DNA of 64,000 nucleotides. Source: Megaleporinus macrocephalus. Lineage: Eukaryota > Chordata > Actinopteri > Characiformes > Anostomidae. Every line of letters begins with the position of its first letter. Position 1 is the first letter of the stretch. The stretch spans positions 8,658,991 through 8,722,990 of the forward strand of contig CM038716.1 in NCBI GenBank assembly GCA_021613375.1, given 5' to 3'. The position numbers and the translations under genes were made by a program. The notes beneath the pieces were generated by a model. It did no database searches. It had not been told where the DNA came from and saw only the letters and a program-made list of their open reading frames with translations. Below, piece after piece: positions 11,101-21,540 of this stretch.

Positions 11101-14100
11101 AGCTGTACTCTGCGCATGCGTGTAATTTTGGATCCGATTGCTTACAGTGTGTATGTAAACAAAGATTTTCATTAGCGTGTTGAGTAGAGTGAGCATATAC
11201 ACACCTCAGTCTTAATCTAGAATCAGAATGAATTCAATCGGATTACAGAAAATCTCTGCATGTAAACATAGCCACTGATCCTACAGGTGTTTTCACACTG
11301 GAGGTTTATTTCGGACTCAGGACTGTGTGCTCTACAAGTTTGGCCAAGTGTGAAAGCTGTTCTGAAGCCTGGGAGCGGTCTAGAGAACCCACCTCAGTGT
11401 TTCCAAAACACTGAAAGCCCTTTAGAGTTCTTTAAAGCAGACCATCCTGGTCATCCTGATGGTGCCCTACTGTAACTGTGACCACTGACCACTCACCTCA
11501 TTTATCTCTCCATCGTCAGGAAACTCGTTGTAAATGTTCATGTCATCCATGTCTTGCATGTCTTCATCTTCCTCAGAGTCTTCTTCACTGTCCTCCTCGT
11601 CTTCGTCATCCTCCTCTTCCTCCTCATCAAATGTCTGCACAGGAGGGAGAAAGACGACACACTGAAATGTACCAGCTGCATATAAAGCGTTCCATAATCA
11701 ACCTGTACTGAGATCAGCCATAACATTAAAACCACCTCCTCATATCTCCACTCACTGTCCACTGTATCAGCTCCACTGACCATACAGGACCTACACTCAC
11801 TGTCCACTGTATCAGCTCCACTGACCATACAGGAGCTCCACTCACTGTCCACTGTATCAGCTCCACTGACCATACAGGACCTCCACTCACTGTCCACTGT
11901 ATCAGCTCCACTGACCATACAGGACCTCCACTCACTGTCCACTGTATCAGCTCCACTGACCATACAGGACCTCCACTCACTGTCCACTGTATCAGCTCCA
12001 CTGACCATACAGGACCTCCACTCACTGTCCACTGTATCAGCTCCACTGACCATACAGGACCTCCACTCACTGTCCACTGTATCAGCTCCACTGACCATAC
12101 AGGACCTCCACTCACTGTCCACTGTATCAGCTCCACTGACCATACAGGAGCTACCACTCACTGTCCACTGTATCAGCTCCACTGACCATACAGGACCTCC
12201 ACTCACTGTCCACTGTATCAGCTCCACTGACCATACAGGACCTCCACTCACTGTCCACTGTATCAGCTCCACTGACCATACAGGAGCTCCACTTACAGAC
12301 TGTAGTTCATCTGATTCTCTGTATACGTTATTACTCTGTTCTTTAATGATCAGGACCCCCACAGGACCACCACAGAGCAGATACTATTAGGGAGGTGGAT
12401 CATTCTCAGCACTGCAGTGACACTGACATGATGATGGTGTGTTGGTGAGTGTGTTGTGCTGGTGTGAGTGGATCAGACACAGCAGTGCTGCTGCTGCTGG
12501 AGTGTTTAAACACCTATCAGAGTCACTGCTGGACTGAGAATCGTCCACCAACCAAAACTATCCAGACAGCAGTGTCCTGTGGTCGGCATCCTGTGTCCAC
12601 TGATGAAGAACTAGAGGAACACAAACTGTGCAGCAGCAGATGAGCTACTGTCTCTGACTTTACATCTACAAGGTGGACCAGCAAGTAGTAGGAGTGTCTA
12701 ATAGAGTGAACAGTGAGTGGACACAGTGTTTAAACAGCAGCACTGCTGTGTTGAGGTTTACCTCAAATATGGGTCGACCGATGGGCAGCAGGTTGGTGTC
12801 CTTCTCAGCAATGCTCTGTAACTGGAAAGAAAAGAAAATCAGCACCGCACGACTAACCAGCCTCTTTTTCACCACCCGCCTCGACTCGACTCCACCCGCC
12901 TTTTCTGGTTCTCCATTAGATATAACCTGGTACCCGGTACTATGGCGGCATCACCTTGCATTGAGGTTCCAACAGCTGTTATTACAAAATTGTGATTAAA
13001 TAATTGAATCATATATTGTATATAACTATCATAGTACCAGGCAGACGTGACGAGATCAGCTGATGAGCTGTCCTGCTTCCTGGCTGTGCTTGATTAACAG
13101 CTAATAGTGGCTGTACAGTCAGAGTGAAACACTACACTAGTGTAACTACACAGTATATACACCAGTATATCAGCACTGCTCTCTAAACAGGTCAGCATCA
13201 CCTCAGTGATACACCTTCCTGCTTTCATTTATTTCAGTGTATATACTCAACACACCCTCTTAACACTCTGCCTGTTGTACAAGTCTAACATAAGGTAATG
13301 TAATAATTGTGACAGTCCTAGTTGTGAGCTGGGAGCTGAGCCCATACTAAAAAGTAGTAAAAAGTAGGCGCCGATACTGGCACTTACACACAGTATCGGC
13401 AATAGAGAGCACCGATACTATGAAGCTTATTGACTAAATGGTTGCACGTGTTTCTGCTTTGTGGCAATTTTTATTTTTTAATAGCTCTGAAACTTTTTAA
13501 TGTGCAGTTACTCAACCAGTAAATTTTGTTCTTTTAATGTTATTATATCTTATTCAGGATAAGACATAAAAAAATACAACATATCAAAAGTGGAACACTA
13601 TAAATATCAGGATTTATAGTCATATATCGAGCATTTAAGTCAGAGTTGGTATTGGTACTCGGTATCAGCAGATACTTCAAAAGGTAGTATCGGTAAGGAT
13701 AAAGTGGTATCGGTGCATCCCTACTATAAAAAGTAGACATGGAAGGATTGACCGGCTATGTATCGGTATCGGACGATTTTTAATCAAAATATGTGATCAG
13801 CGATTGGCCAATATTTCTCTAATTTAGCCGATCCCGAGAGCCTATCGATGGCGTTAAACAAATGAGCTTAATTTCTGTATTCCCAGCTGGTGTTTCATCC
13901 AGGAAGAGGAGCCCTCCAGCCAGCTCCCTGCAATTCCTATCTGAACCACTAGGTGGAAACACACACCCTTTAATTTTTCACAGGCGTCGCAAGAAAAGCA
14001 TGCGCTGATAGAAAGCATGTCATCCGTCTGGCAGTGTTTAACCGTATGTGACTTAAATGAGTAAAATCAGAGTCTCTCGTTGGAGAACCAAGACAAAGAC

Positions 14101-15151
14101 ATTTAACACTACTAATCTGATACAGTACTTAAGAGACACCACACAGCTGAATACAGTGAGTATCAGTAAACAGCAGAGCTAGCACAAAACTAATAACCCA
14201 GAACACCTACAGACTAGGGGTGTAAGAAAATATCGAATATCGGGATATTATGTTTAGTGACACTGCATCGATTCTCAAAAACACAATATCGATACAGATT
14301 TCTGGCAGACAGTGAATCATTGTGTGTTGTGTTTAATCCTCTGACCACTAGATGGCAGTGTTGTAATCCATTTTCAGCTCCACTCCAACATTAACAAGCT
14401 AGCACAAGGGCGCAATGCTATTGTAATCATTGGCAAACCTGTTCATATAGTGGTGTGTTTTAATAGTAGGATTTGAAAAATCACAGTAAATCACTTTCCT
14501 GCAGTATCGCAGTATATCATGATATTTTGAATCGTGACCACTTTATCACAATACGTACTGTTATCGCCAGGTTCTTGCCAATACACAGCCCTAGTGTAGA
14601 CCAGATCTGACCGGTACGAACAGAACAGCAGCAACAATTCAAGATCTACATTTAATGATTACAGTTTTTAGAGTCTGTGTTTAATGACCGCAGTTTTTAC
14701 TCTATTTATTTAATTAGCTTTTTTTGGTTTTAAATTAAGGGTCTAAATTGAATGACTGCAGTATTGGTGATATTTGTTTGATTTAATTTGTTTATTTACT
14801 GTTAATTTTGTTTAAGATATTGTGCTGTTTCATATGAGCTTGTTATAAATGGTAATAAACCAGTTTAGACCATGTTTCATGACTTGCTTGCACTAATAAC
14901 TACATGTAGCCCTGCCGTGACATATAGCCCCGCCCTCGATCGGTATCAGCTATCGGCCTATCGTGCTGAAAGGTGATCGGTGATCGGAATTGGTCTCAAA
15001 TACGCTGATCGGTCTATCTCTACTAAAAAGTGAGGTAAAGACGTTGCAGACTTCTAATCAGAGCATCTAGAAGTTTTGTGCAGAATCACTATGATGACCC
15101 ACCTACACAGAGGAGGGACTATATCTTAATTTTAAGATTACTCTAATGTGA

Positions 15152-15204
<53 letters not shown>

Positions 15205-16248
15205 CTCAGAAGCACTAGGAAAGCACATGACCATTCTAGACTTAATGTATTAAAGTGTATCTTAAAGGCATGTGATCTATAAGTAGTTAAAGACTAAGAG
15301 TCTATACTCTGACTCGACTTTTAGAGGCAGAAATGACATGTAGCCTACACGCCTCACACACAAGAACTCGGACAGTTCGTGGACTGTATATATATTTTGA
15401 CAGAGAGTCGTTTGAGAAGCAGCTACATGTGTTTTAAAGCTCCCGCGGTATCTAGAACAGTCTTAGGTTCTACACTGGACGATTAAGAAACGGTTAACAA
15501 TGAGACTTTTCAAGAGACACTACTGAAAGAAACATGTTACACCTGTTGATAATCTATAAATAATCTATAAGATAAGATAAACAGGTAAACAGGTGCTGTC
15601 CTGCTGCTGTGTTGATGAAGCTCTACAGGATGTTTGATCTTCAAGGTCTCGTGTGTAGCAGTTGTACTGTTGTGATCATCTCCACTGTGCAGAGCTGACA
15701 GAGCACCACACTGTTGTGTTTCTGTGTGAAACACTCCCACAACGTTAGATACACGTGAGCGATTGTAGGCGTGGCCTTTTTTGCTAAGCATCCACAGTCG
15801 TGTGTCGCCCCAGGCCTAACCTCAGCCCATGATTTGATCCACGATTTAGTGTTTGTATAATATATGAACAATAACGATGCTGCACAGCCTACTAACCACA
15901 CCACAGCTGGGAGGCTGGAGGAGTGCTGGAGCGAGGGCGTATAATTCATTCCACACAATACATGGTCACACCTCCATGTGACCGTGCGCATCACTATATT
16001 ATGATTTCACTGTTACACTCCTACTGAGTACAGCCGAGTCGAGTGGAGTCGTACAGCGTGGTGGAAGAGCTGCTAAAGCAAACCAGGTCATAACTCTGAT
16101 TAAAGCGGTTAAGGATCAGATGGCTTGCCCAGGTCTGGTGCTGCTGCTCTTGCTGGTGAAGCTCGGTTTCGTCCACACACGGTCGGTCCAGATTAAACCA
16201 CAGAGTCTCCGTCATCCGTGGAAACAGGGAGGGGAAGAGTGTGGACAT
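8143..16248 (-). CDS. anapc15: Anaphase-promoting complex subunit 15, four coding exons
   Basis: Joining, on the minus strand, 16248-16129, 12821-12762, 11634-11497 and 8190-8143 gives 121 aa, the same length as human ANAPC15. The start [20 protein letters not shown] and the end DQDQDQWMI are near-identical to the human protein. Residues 61-90 are a very acidic Glu/Asp tract, also a family hallmark. From family knowledge, APC15 (yeast Mnd2) is a small non-catalytic APC/C subunit that drives turnover of the mitotic checkpoint complex so that the spindle checkpoint can be switched off. The first coding intron uses a GC donor. Introns hold a MITE with a 45-bp array, nested hAT-like elements and a 2.8-kb palindromic array. 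Confidence 0.96.
8327..9209 (-). mobile_element. Dispersed element with internal 32-bp minisatellite, copy 1
   Basis: The two flanks of the 32-bp array (8327-8645 and 8951-9209) match, in inverse orientation, the flanks of the array at 60034-60962. Shared landmarks include GGCGGAGCACCACTTATT, GAATGTTCCAGAACTGCTTC and GCCTAGCAACCAG. So this is a copy of one element in which the array is internal. Its class is not known; no transposase is visible. Confidence 0.8.
8646..8950. repeat. 32-bp minisatellite (about 9.5 copies)
   Basis: Unit ACCACCATATCACTTAGTCC followed by TGATACTTTTAG, with GATAC/GAGAC variants. The same unit in inverse orientation forms about 29 copies at 60034-60962. Confidence 0.95.
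9210..9959. other. No gene recognised
   Basis: Downstream of anapc15 on its strand... in fact inside anapc15 intron 3 (between coding exons 3 and 4). It holds an 81-codon minus-strand open frame (9207-9452) with no recognised similarity and otherwise unremarkable AT-rich sequence. Confidence 0.5.
9968..10351 (+). mobile_element. hAT-type MITE, copy 1
   Basis: It runs from TAGGGCTGTGTGTTGGCAAG to ATTTTCTTACACCCCTA. Flanks GTGGTCAC and ACGGCCAC are a decayed 8-bp target duplication. The internal landmark CTGCCATCTAGTGGTCAGAG is shared by all five copies (here, 14215, 33880, 53167, 56103). No coding capacity. Confidence 0.8.
10457..11275. mobile_element. Degenerate transposon with Myb/SANT-like open frame
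   Basis: Ends are inverted: GCCACGTTTACATGCAG at the left and CTGCATGTAAACATAGCC at the right. Inside, 10704-10943 (+) encodes 79 codons containing [20 protein letters not shown]. This resembles the Myb/SANT-like DNA-binding domain (MADF-type) encoded by PIF/Harbinger transposons and their derivatives. No transposase nuclease domain is present, so this is a non-autonomous or truncated copy. Class assignment is inference. Confidence 0.55.
11276..11496. other. anapc15 intron, nothing recognised
   Basis: Short spacer between the transposon at 10457-11275 and anapc15 coding exon 3. No further feature seen. Confidence 0.4.
11497..11634 (-). CDS. anapc15: anapc15 coding exon 3, acidic tract
   Basis: Forty-six codons starting [20 protein letters not shown] and ending DDGEINE. 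The acceptor is CTGTGCAG and the donor GAG|GTGAGT. It encodes the Glu/Asp-rich region and the conserved MQDMDDMN segment. Confidence 0.94.
11708..12751. mobile_element. Palindromic MITE-like repeat, copy B, with internal 45-bp array
   Basis: Same modules as copy A, from ATAACATTAAAACCACCTCC to TTTAAACAGCAGCACTGCTG. It fills nearly all of the intron between anapc15 coding exons 2 and 3. Its right end is about 10 bp from the splice donor at 12761. Confidence 0.8.
11746..12292. repeat. 45-bp minisatellite inside MITE copy B (about 12 copies)
   Basis: Tandem amplification of the segment CACTCACTGTCCACTGTATC..AGCTCCACTGACCATACAGG that occurs once in copy A. The 45-bp period is a multiple of three, so long open frames arise on the minus strand (11538-12362); they are artefacts of the period. 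Confidence 0.95.
12762..12821 (-). CDS. anapc15: anapc15 coding exon 2
   Basis: Twenty codons, [20 protein letters not shown]. The acceptor is CTTTCCAG and the donor GAG|GTAAAC. Copy B of the palindromic MITE ends about 10 bp beyond this donor. Confidence 0.94.
12985..13325. mobile_element. Dispersed repeat shared with inppl1 intron 1
   Basis: Segments such as GTGACAGTCCTAG, CAGCACTGCTCTCT, AACACTCTGCCTGTTGT and TGGCTGTGCTTGATTAA recur in the same order at about 53800-54172. The end TGTGACAG(T/C)CCTAG looks like a hAT-type terminus. Family not assigned. Confidence 0.6.
13350..13723. mobile_element. hAT-like MITE, degenerate
   Basis: The right end reads GTATCGGTGCATCCCTA, and the left a decayed TAGGCGCCGATAC. 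These are the GATGCACCGATA type ends common to fish hAT MITEs. No clear target duplication. Confidence 0.5.
13734..15022. mobile_element. hAT-like element, 1.29 kb, hosting a nested MITE
   Basis: Left end TAGACATGGAAGGATTGACC; right end, inverted, TAGAGATAGACCGATC. Flanks ATAAAAAG (13726-13733) and CTAAAAAG (15023-15030) match at 7 of 8 bases, the size of a hAT duplication. Copy 2 of the MITE is inserted inside at 14215-14593. No transposase frame is visible. Confidence 0.65.
14215..14593 (-). mobile_element. hAT-type MITE, copy 2 (nested)
   Basis: Inverse orientation to copy 1, from TAGGGGTGTAAGAAAATATC to CAATACACAGCCCTA. Flanks CTACAGAC and GTGTAGAC are a decayed 8-bp duplication. It lies within the element 13734-15022 and is therefore younger. 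Confidence 0.8.
15149..15200. repeat. (TA)n microsatellite
   Basis: TA dinucleotides within anapc15 intron 2 (first coding intron). Confidence 0.9.
15490..16015 (-). pseudogene. hAT transposase relic with BED-type zinc finger
   Basis: On the minus strand, frames spread over 15537-15994 carry [19 protein letters not shown] followed by [10 protein letters not shown]. This has the W-x-F, C-x2-C and H-x3-5-H layout of a BED zinc finger at the start of hAT transposases. The same segment, including non-coding flanks (ACCTGTTTAC.. / AACATGTT..), occurs on the plus strand at 58806-59180 within an intact-ended hAT element. Frameshifted; no catalytic domain. Confidence 0.6.
16129..16248 (-). CDS. anapc15: anapc15 first coding exon
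   Basis: Forty codons, from ATG at 16248-16246 to TGG at 16131-16129. The intron that follows starts GCAAGC on the minus strand. No GT lies near enough to keep the conserved [12 protein letters not shown] junction, so a GC-AG intron is the reading the sequence supports. Confidence 0.93.
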
Positions 16249-16289
16249 GACTGAACACGCAGAGGAGAAAAAACAGCAGTGATTAACAT

Positions 16290-19055
16290 TCTATCTTTAT
16301 AGCAACCCGTTTTCTCACTCCACCTTAACTGGTCCAGCAGTTACTGTAACTTAAGTACAGTAATTTAAGGTAGAACGAGAAACTCAGAATAAGAAGCTGG
16401 GTATAGAAAGCAAGCAGCAAACTGATAGTGAGTCTAAGTTTTATGGTAATTCCATTTTCTTGTTCCACCTTAAATGGTGCAACAGTTACTGTAACTTAAG
16501 TACAGTAACTTAAGGTGGAACTGGGAATTTGAATTCTAAAATTCTAAAAGCAAGCAGCAAACTAATGGCGAGTCTGAGTTTTATGGTAAGCCATTTTGTC
16601 ATTCCACCTTAAATGGTCCAGCTGCTACTGTAATTTAAATACAATAATTTAAGGTGGAACGAAAAGTGAAGAATCTAACTTGAGAAAGTAAGTAGCAAAC
16701 TGAAGGCGAGTCAAGAGTTTTACGATAACCCATTTTCTTGTTCCACCTTAAATTGTGCAGCAGCTACTGTCATTTAAGTACAGTAACTTAAGGTGGAACA
16801 GGAACTTCTACTAAGAGGCTAAATTCTCAAAGCAAGCAGCAAACTGATAGCGAGTCTACGTTTTATGGCAACCCTTTTTGTCATTCCACCTAAAATGGTC
16901 CAGCGGTTACTGTAACCTAAGTACAGTAATTTAAGGTGGAACAGGAAACTCAGAATAAGAAGCTGGGTATAGAAAGCAAGCAGCAAACTGATAGTGAGTA
17001 TGTTTTATGGTAATTCCATTTTCTCGCTCCACCTTATATGGTGCAGCAGTTACTGCCACTTAAGTACAGTAACTTAAGGTGGAACGGGAACTTCTACTAA
17101 AAGGCTAAACTCTGAAAGCAAGCAGCAAACTGATGGTGTTTTATGGTAACCAATTTTATCATTTCATCTTAAATGGTCCAGTAGTTACTGTAATTTAAGT
17201 ACAGTAATTTAAGGTGGAACAGGAAACTAAGAATAAAAAGCCAACTTCAGAAAGCAAGTAGCAAACTGATGGCAACCCATTTTCTTGTTGCATCTTAAAT
17301 GGTCCAGCAGTTACTGTAATTTAAGTACAACAATTTAAGGTGGAATGCAAAACTTCAAATAAGAAACAAAATTCTAAAAGCAAGCAGCAAACTGATTGCG
17401 AGTCTGATTTTTAACGGCAACCCATTTTGTCATTCCACCTTAAATGGTCCAGCTGTTACTGTAACTTAAGTATAATTTAAGGTGGAACGAAAAACTAAGA
17501 TTAAGAAGCTAACTTCAGAAAGCAAGCAGCAAACTGATGGCGAGTCTGAGTTTTACGGTAACCCATTTTCTTGTTCCACCTTAAATGGTGCAGCAGCTAC
17601 TGTCACTTAAGTACAGTAACTTAAGGTGGAACAGGAACTTCTACTAAGAGGCTAAATTCTCATAGCAAGCAGCAAACTGATAGCGAGTCTACGTTTTATG
17701 GCAACCCTTTTTGTCATTCCACCTAAAATGGTCCAGCGGTTACTGTAACCTAAGTACAGTAATTTAAGGTGGAACAGGAAACTCAGAATAAGAAGCTGGG
17801 TATAGAAAGCAAGCAGCAAACTGATGGTGTTTTATGGTAACCAATTTTATCATTTCATCTTAAATGGTCCAGCAGTTACTGTAATTTAAGTACAGTAATT
17901 TAAGGTGGAACAGGAAACTAAGAATAAAAAGCCAACTTCAGAAAGCAAGTAGCAAACTGATGGCAACCCATTTTCTTGTTCCACCTTAAATGGTCCAGCA
18001 GTTACTGTAATTTAAGTACAACAATTTAAGGTGGAATGCAAAACTTCAAATAAGAAACAAAATTCTGAAAGCAAGCAGTTAACTGATAGCGAGTCTGAGT
18101 TTTATGGTAACCCATATTGTCATTCCACCTTAAATGGTCCAGCTGTTACTGTAACTTAAGTACAGTAATTTAAGGTGGAACGAAAAACTAAGATTAAGAA
18201 GCTAACTTCAGAAAGCAAGCAGCAAACTGATGGCGAGTCTGAGTTTTATGGTAACCCATTTTCTCATTCCGCCTTAAATGGTGCAGCAGCTACTGTCACT
18301 TAAGTACAGTAACTTAAGGTGGAACAGGAATTTCTACTAAGAGGCTAAATTCTGAAAGCAAGCAGCAAACTGATAGTGAGTCTGAGTTCTACAGTAACCA
18401 ATTATGTAATTCCACCTTAAATGGTCCAGCAGTTATTGTAACTTAAGTACAGAAATTTAAGGTGGAACTGGGAATTCAAAAAAGAAGCTAACTTAAAAAA
18501 GTAAGCAGCAAAGTGACAGCAAATCGTAGTTTTATGGTAAGCCATTTTGTCATTCCACCTTAAATGGTGCAGCAGCTACTGTCACTTAAGTACAGTAATT
18601 TAAGGTGGAACTGGGAATTCGAATACGAAGGTAATATCAGAAAGCAAGCAGCAAACAGATGGCGAGTCTGAGTTTTACGGCAACCCATTTTCTCATTCCA
18701 CCTTAAATGGTCCAGCAGTTACTGTCAAGTACAGTAATTTAAGGTGGAACGGAAAACTACGAATAAGAAGCCAACTTCAGCAAACGAGCAGAAAACTGAT
18801 AGCCAGTCCCAGTTTGATAGTAACTTATTTTCTCGTTCCACCTTAAATGCTGCAACAGTTACTGTCACTTACGTAGAGTAATTTAAGGTGGAATGGGGAA
18901 TTCGAATAAGAAGCAAAATTCTAAAAGCAAGCATCAAACTAATGGCGAATCTTATGGTAAAGCATTTTCTCGTTCCACCTTAAATGGTCCAGCAGTTAAT
19001 GTAATTTAAGTACAGTAACTTAAGGTGGAATGGGAAACTGCGAATAAGAATCTGG
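16290..19055. repeat. 140-bp palindromic satellite array in anapc15 intron 1 (about 20 copies)
   Basis: Twenty copies of a unit averaging 140 bp were counted by their TTCCACCTTAAATGG landmark. Each unit contains a dyad: TTCCACCTTAAAT pairs with ATTTAAGGTGGAA about 50 bp on, around a palindromic centre TACTGTAACTTAAGTACAGT. The rest of the unit holds AAAGCAAGCAGCAAACTGAT. A single diverged unit occurs at about 51768-51850. Confidence 0.93.
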
Positions 19056-19300
19056 GTTCGGTTTTAAAGGTAGTTAAGAGTTAAAATCTGTGACTAAATA
19101 CCTCAGAAAACGACATTAGATCCGTTATAATCCGTTGTGAGGTTAACGTTAGTTAACTAACACTTATTCCAGCTAACGAAGCTAAGCTAACAGTCAACAG
19201 CGGGTAAATGTCCATGTAAGCGAGGCTCGTTTGAGCGGTTCTGTGAGCAGTTTATTAAAAAATCAAAGGTATTTAATAAAAGTCGTGTTTTTAATTTTAC

Positions 19301-19440
19301 CTGCAGCTCGAGTTTCTCCCAAAACCCAAAATTCAAATTCTCCAGCTGACGCGAATCTGCGCTCCCACTAAACTCTTCCCCCGGGAAACCTGAACCGCTT
19401 CTCGTTCCGCCTTCATTCTCACGACGCGGCTTCGCTGATC
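19301..19440 (-). promoter_or_regulatory. anapc15: Probable anapc15 non-coding exon 1 and promoter region
   Basis: On the minus strand a GC-richer stretch ends CGAGCTGCAG|GTAAAATT, a good donor at 19300. No exon upstream of the ATG exon is otherwise visible, and the region has more CpG than its surroundings. The transcription start is not defined; the upper limit is an estimate. Confidence 0.5.
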
Positions 19441-19619
19441 TGTGATCAGTTCCTCGGCGTATCCTCTAGTCTTTACTCTGTAGATTTGTGAGGGGGGTCT
19501 GCATCGAGATCAGTGGATTCTTTGCTTTAGGGAAAGTGATTAATACATAAATGGTAAACAAGGATAAAGAAAACAAATGTATTGATTATTGTATCAGAAG
19601 CTGGATAGTAAAGGACTAC

Positions 19620-19800
19620 AGCTGCTTTTCAAATCCAGTTTATACAAGGAAAAATAATTTTCACCCTTTCAACAGAAGTCCTGTGGCAAGATATTAGTAA
19701 ATTTCTGCTTCCAAACAAAGTTAAAGAAAATAATTTAAAAGTACTACATAGATTCTGTCCTTGTAATGTTCTGTCTGATAATTCTGGTTATTGGATGTAC
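19620..19800 (+). pseudogene. LINE reverse-transcriptase relic, part 1
   Basis: An open stretch reads LLPNKVKENNLKVLHRFCP. This resembles the segment near the end of ORF2 of L1-type non-LTR retrotransposons. A second part (CSFCH motif) lies at 21340-21540, separated by the 164-bp array. Truncated and mutated. Confidence 0.5.
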
Positions 19801-19929
19801 AACTATATTGTTATTCCACTCTTTATTATTCTTGTATTTTATTTTTATTATTATTATTATGTTTCTGTCAGATCATTGCTACAGATTTTGAAATATCAAC
19901 ATCATTTCAACTCCAGATTGTCCGGTATG

Positions 19930-20160
19930 ATTGTCTGATTCAGACTTGTATCCAGCTTTTTGATTGGATACACAGATTCCAGATAGGAGTAGAAATTTCC
20001 AAAAAAAATTCCCATAGAGAATGAATGGGATGGAAATTTACACTGTGATTTAAAGAACTTCTGCTTGACGGACAGACATAGTTTCGCATACACTGACTCA
20101 GGGCAGACCCCCGACCACGCCTGCAGTGTTGGTTTGACCCGCACTCGTCTGTTTTTTCAT
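19930..20160. repeat. Dispersed repeat fragment
   Basis: TTTTTGATTGGATACACAGA and the following ATAGAGAATGAATGGGAT resemble 46765-46880 (TTTTTGATTGGATGCACAGA..ATAGAGAATAGGATAG). It precedes the 164-bp array. Family unknown. Confidence 0.5.
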
Positions 20161-20164
20161 CTCT

Positions 20165-21330
20165 CTTTACCTCCATAGGGTCCCATTCATTTTGGAACTC
20201 ACCCAAACATTATAGTTTTGTTTAACCAACAGCCTCCACGCTGCATGTACTCTTTTAAGGCAGATCCTCAAACACTAATCCACAGACATATTAATCCACA
20301 CTCCTCTATTTGTTGTTTATTCATCCCTCGTTTCTCCAATAAGATCCCATTCATTTTGGAACTCACCAAAACATTACGGTTTCATTCAACCTACAGCCTC
20401 CAAACTGTCTGAACTCACTCAGAGCAGGTCCCCAAACTGTAATTCACAGACATACTGACCCACACTCCTCTATTTGTTGTTTATTCATCCCTTGTTTCTC
20501 CCATAAGATCCCATTAATTTTGGAGTGCACCCAAACATTATGGTTTTGTTTAACCTACAGCCTCCACACTGCATGTACTCTTTTAAGGCAGATCCTCAAA
20601 CACTAATCCACAGACATACTAATCCACACTCCTCTATTTGTCGTTTATTCATCCCTCGTTTCTCCAATAAGATCCCATTCATTTTGGAACTCACCCAAAC
20701 ATTACGGTTTCATTCAACCTACAGCCTCCAAACTGTCTGAACTCACTCAGAGTAGGTCCCCAAACTATAATTCACAGACATACTGACATACCGCACTCCT
20801 CTATTTGTTGTTTATTCATCCCTCGTTTCTCCCATAAGATCCCATTCATTTTGGAGTGCACCCAAACATTATGGTTTTGTTTAACCTACAGCCACCACAC
20901 TGCATGTACTCTTTTAAGGCAGATCTTTAAACACTAATCCACAGACAGACTGACCCGCACTCCTCTATTTGTCGTTTATTCATCCCTTGTTTCTCCAATA
21001 AGATCCTATTCATTTTGGAACTCACCCAAACATTTTGGTTTTGCTTAACCTACAGCCTCCACACTGCCTGAACTCACTCAGAGCAGATCCCCCAACCTCT
21101 AATCCACAGAAATACTGATCCACACTCCTAGATTTGTCGTTTATTCATCCCTTGTTTCTCCTATCGGATCCCATTCATTTTGGAACTTACCCAAACATTA
21201 CGGTTTCATTCAACCTACAGCCTCCAAACTGCCTGAACTCACTCAGAGCAGATCCCCAACTCTAATCCACAGACGTACTGCACTCATCTATATGTCGTTT
21301 ATGTGCAACCATCCTGCGTTTCATTCAGGA
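20165..21330. repeat. 164-bp tandem array between anapc15 and folr (about 7 copies)
   Basis: The landmark TCCCATTCATTTTGGAAC recurs at 20181, 20345, 20509 (variant), 20673, 20840, 21005 and 21168, a period of about 164 bp. Units fall in two alternating forms, with CTGCATGTACTCTTTTAAGG or CTGTCTGAACTCACTCAGAG. Confidence 0.93.
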
Positions 21331-21339
21331 AAAACACTT

Positions 21340-21540
21340 TTCTGGGTTTAAAATTGATATTTCACCACAATGTTCTTTTTGTCATTCAGCTTTGGAAGCT
21401 ACTACTAACTTATTGTGTTCAAGCGCTCTCTCAAAGGAATTTCAGAAGGAGATTTCCTTTCAAGTGATGTGTATCCCACCTACCAGACCATCTGGTATGT
21501 CCCCAAAGTAGTAAGTTATAAAATAATATATGAGACCCTA
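21340..21540 (+). pseudogene. LINE reverse-transcriptase relic, part 2
   Basis: FSGFKIDISPQCSFCHSALE on the plus strand has the C-x2-C spacing seen at the 3' end of L1-type ORF2. Together with 19620-19800 it looks like one element split by the array. AT-rich sequence follows to about 22200 with no gene. Confidence 0.5.

Larger units (their letters stand above)
12865..16075. mobile_element. Nest of hAT-like elements in anapc15 intron 2
   Basis: The outer boundaries carry CGACTCGACTCCAC (about 12877) and, inverted, GAGTCGAGTGGAGTCG (about 16036). Between them lie a repeat shared with about 53800-54172, two element ends with 8-bp flanks, a hAT-type MITE and a BED-finger relic. Whether one outer element contains all the others is inference. 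Confidence 0.45.

Noticed and set aside
11538..12362. 274-codon minus-strand open frame
   Set aside because: 45-bp array frame that merely runs into anapc15 coding exon 3 in a wrong reading frame.
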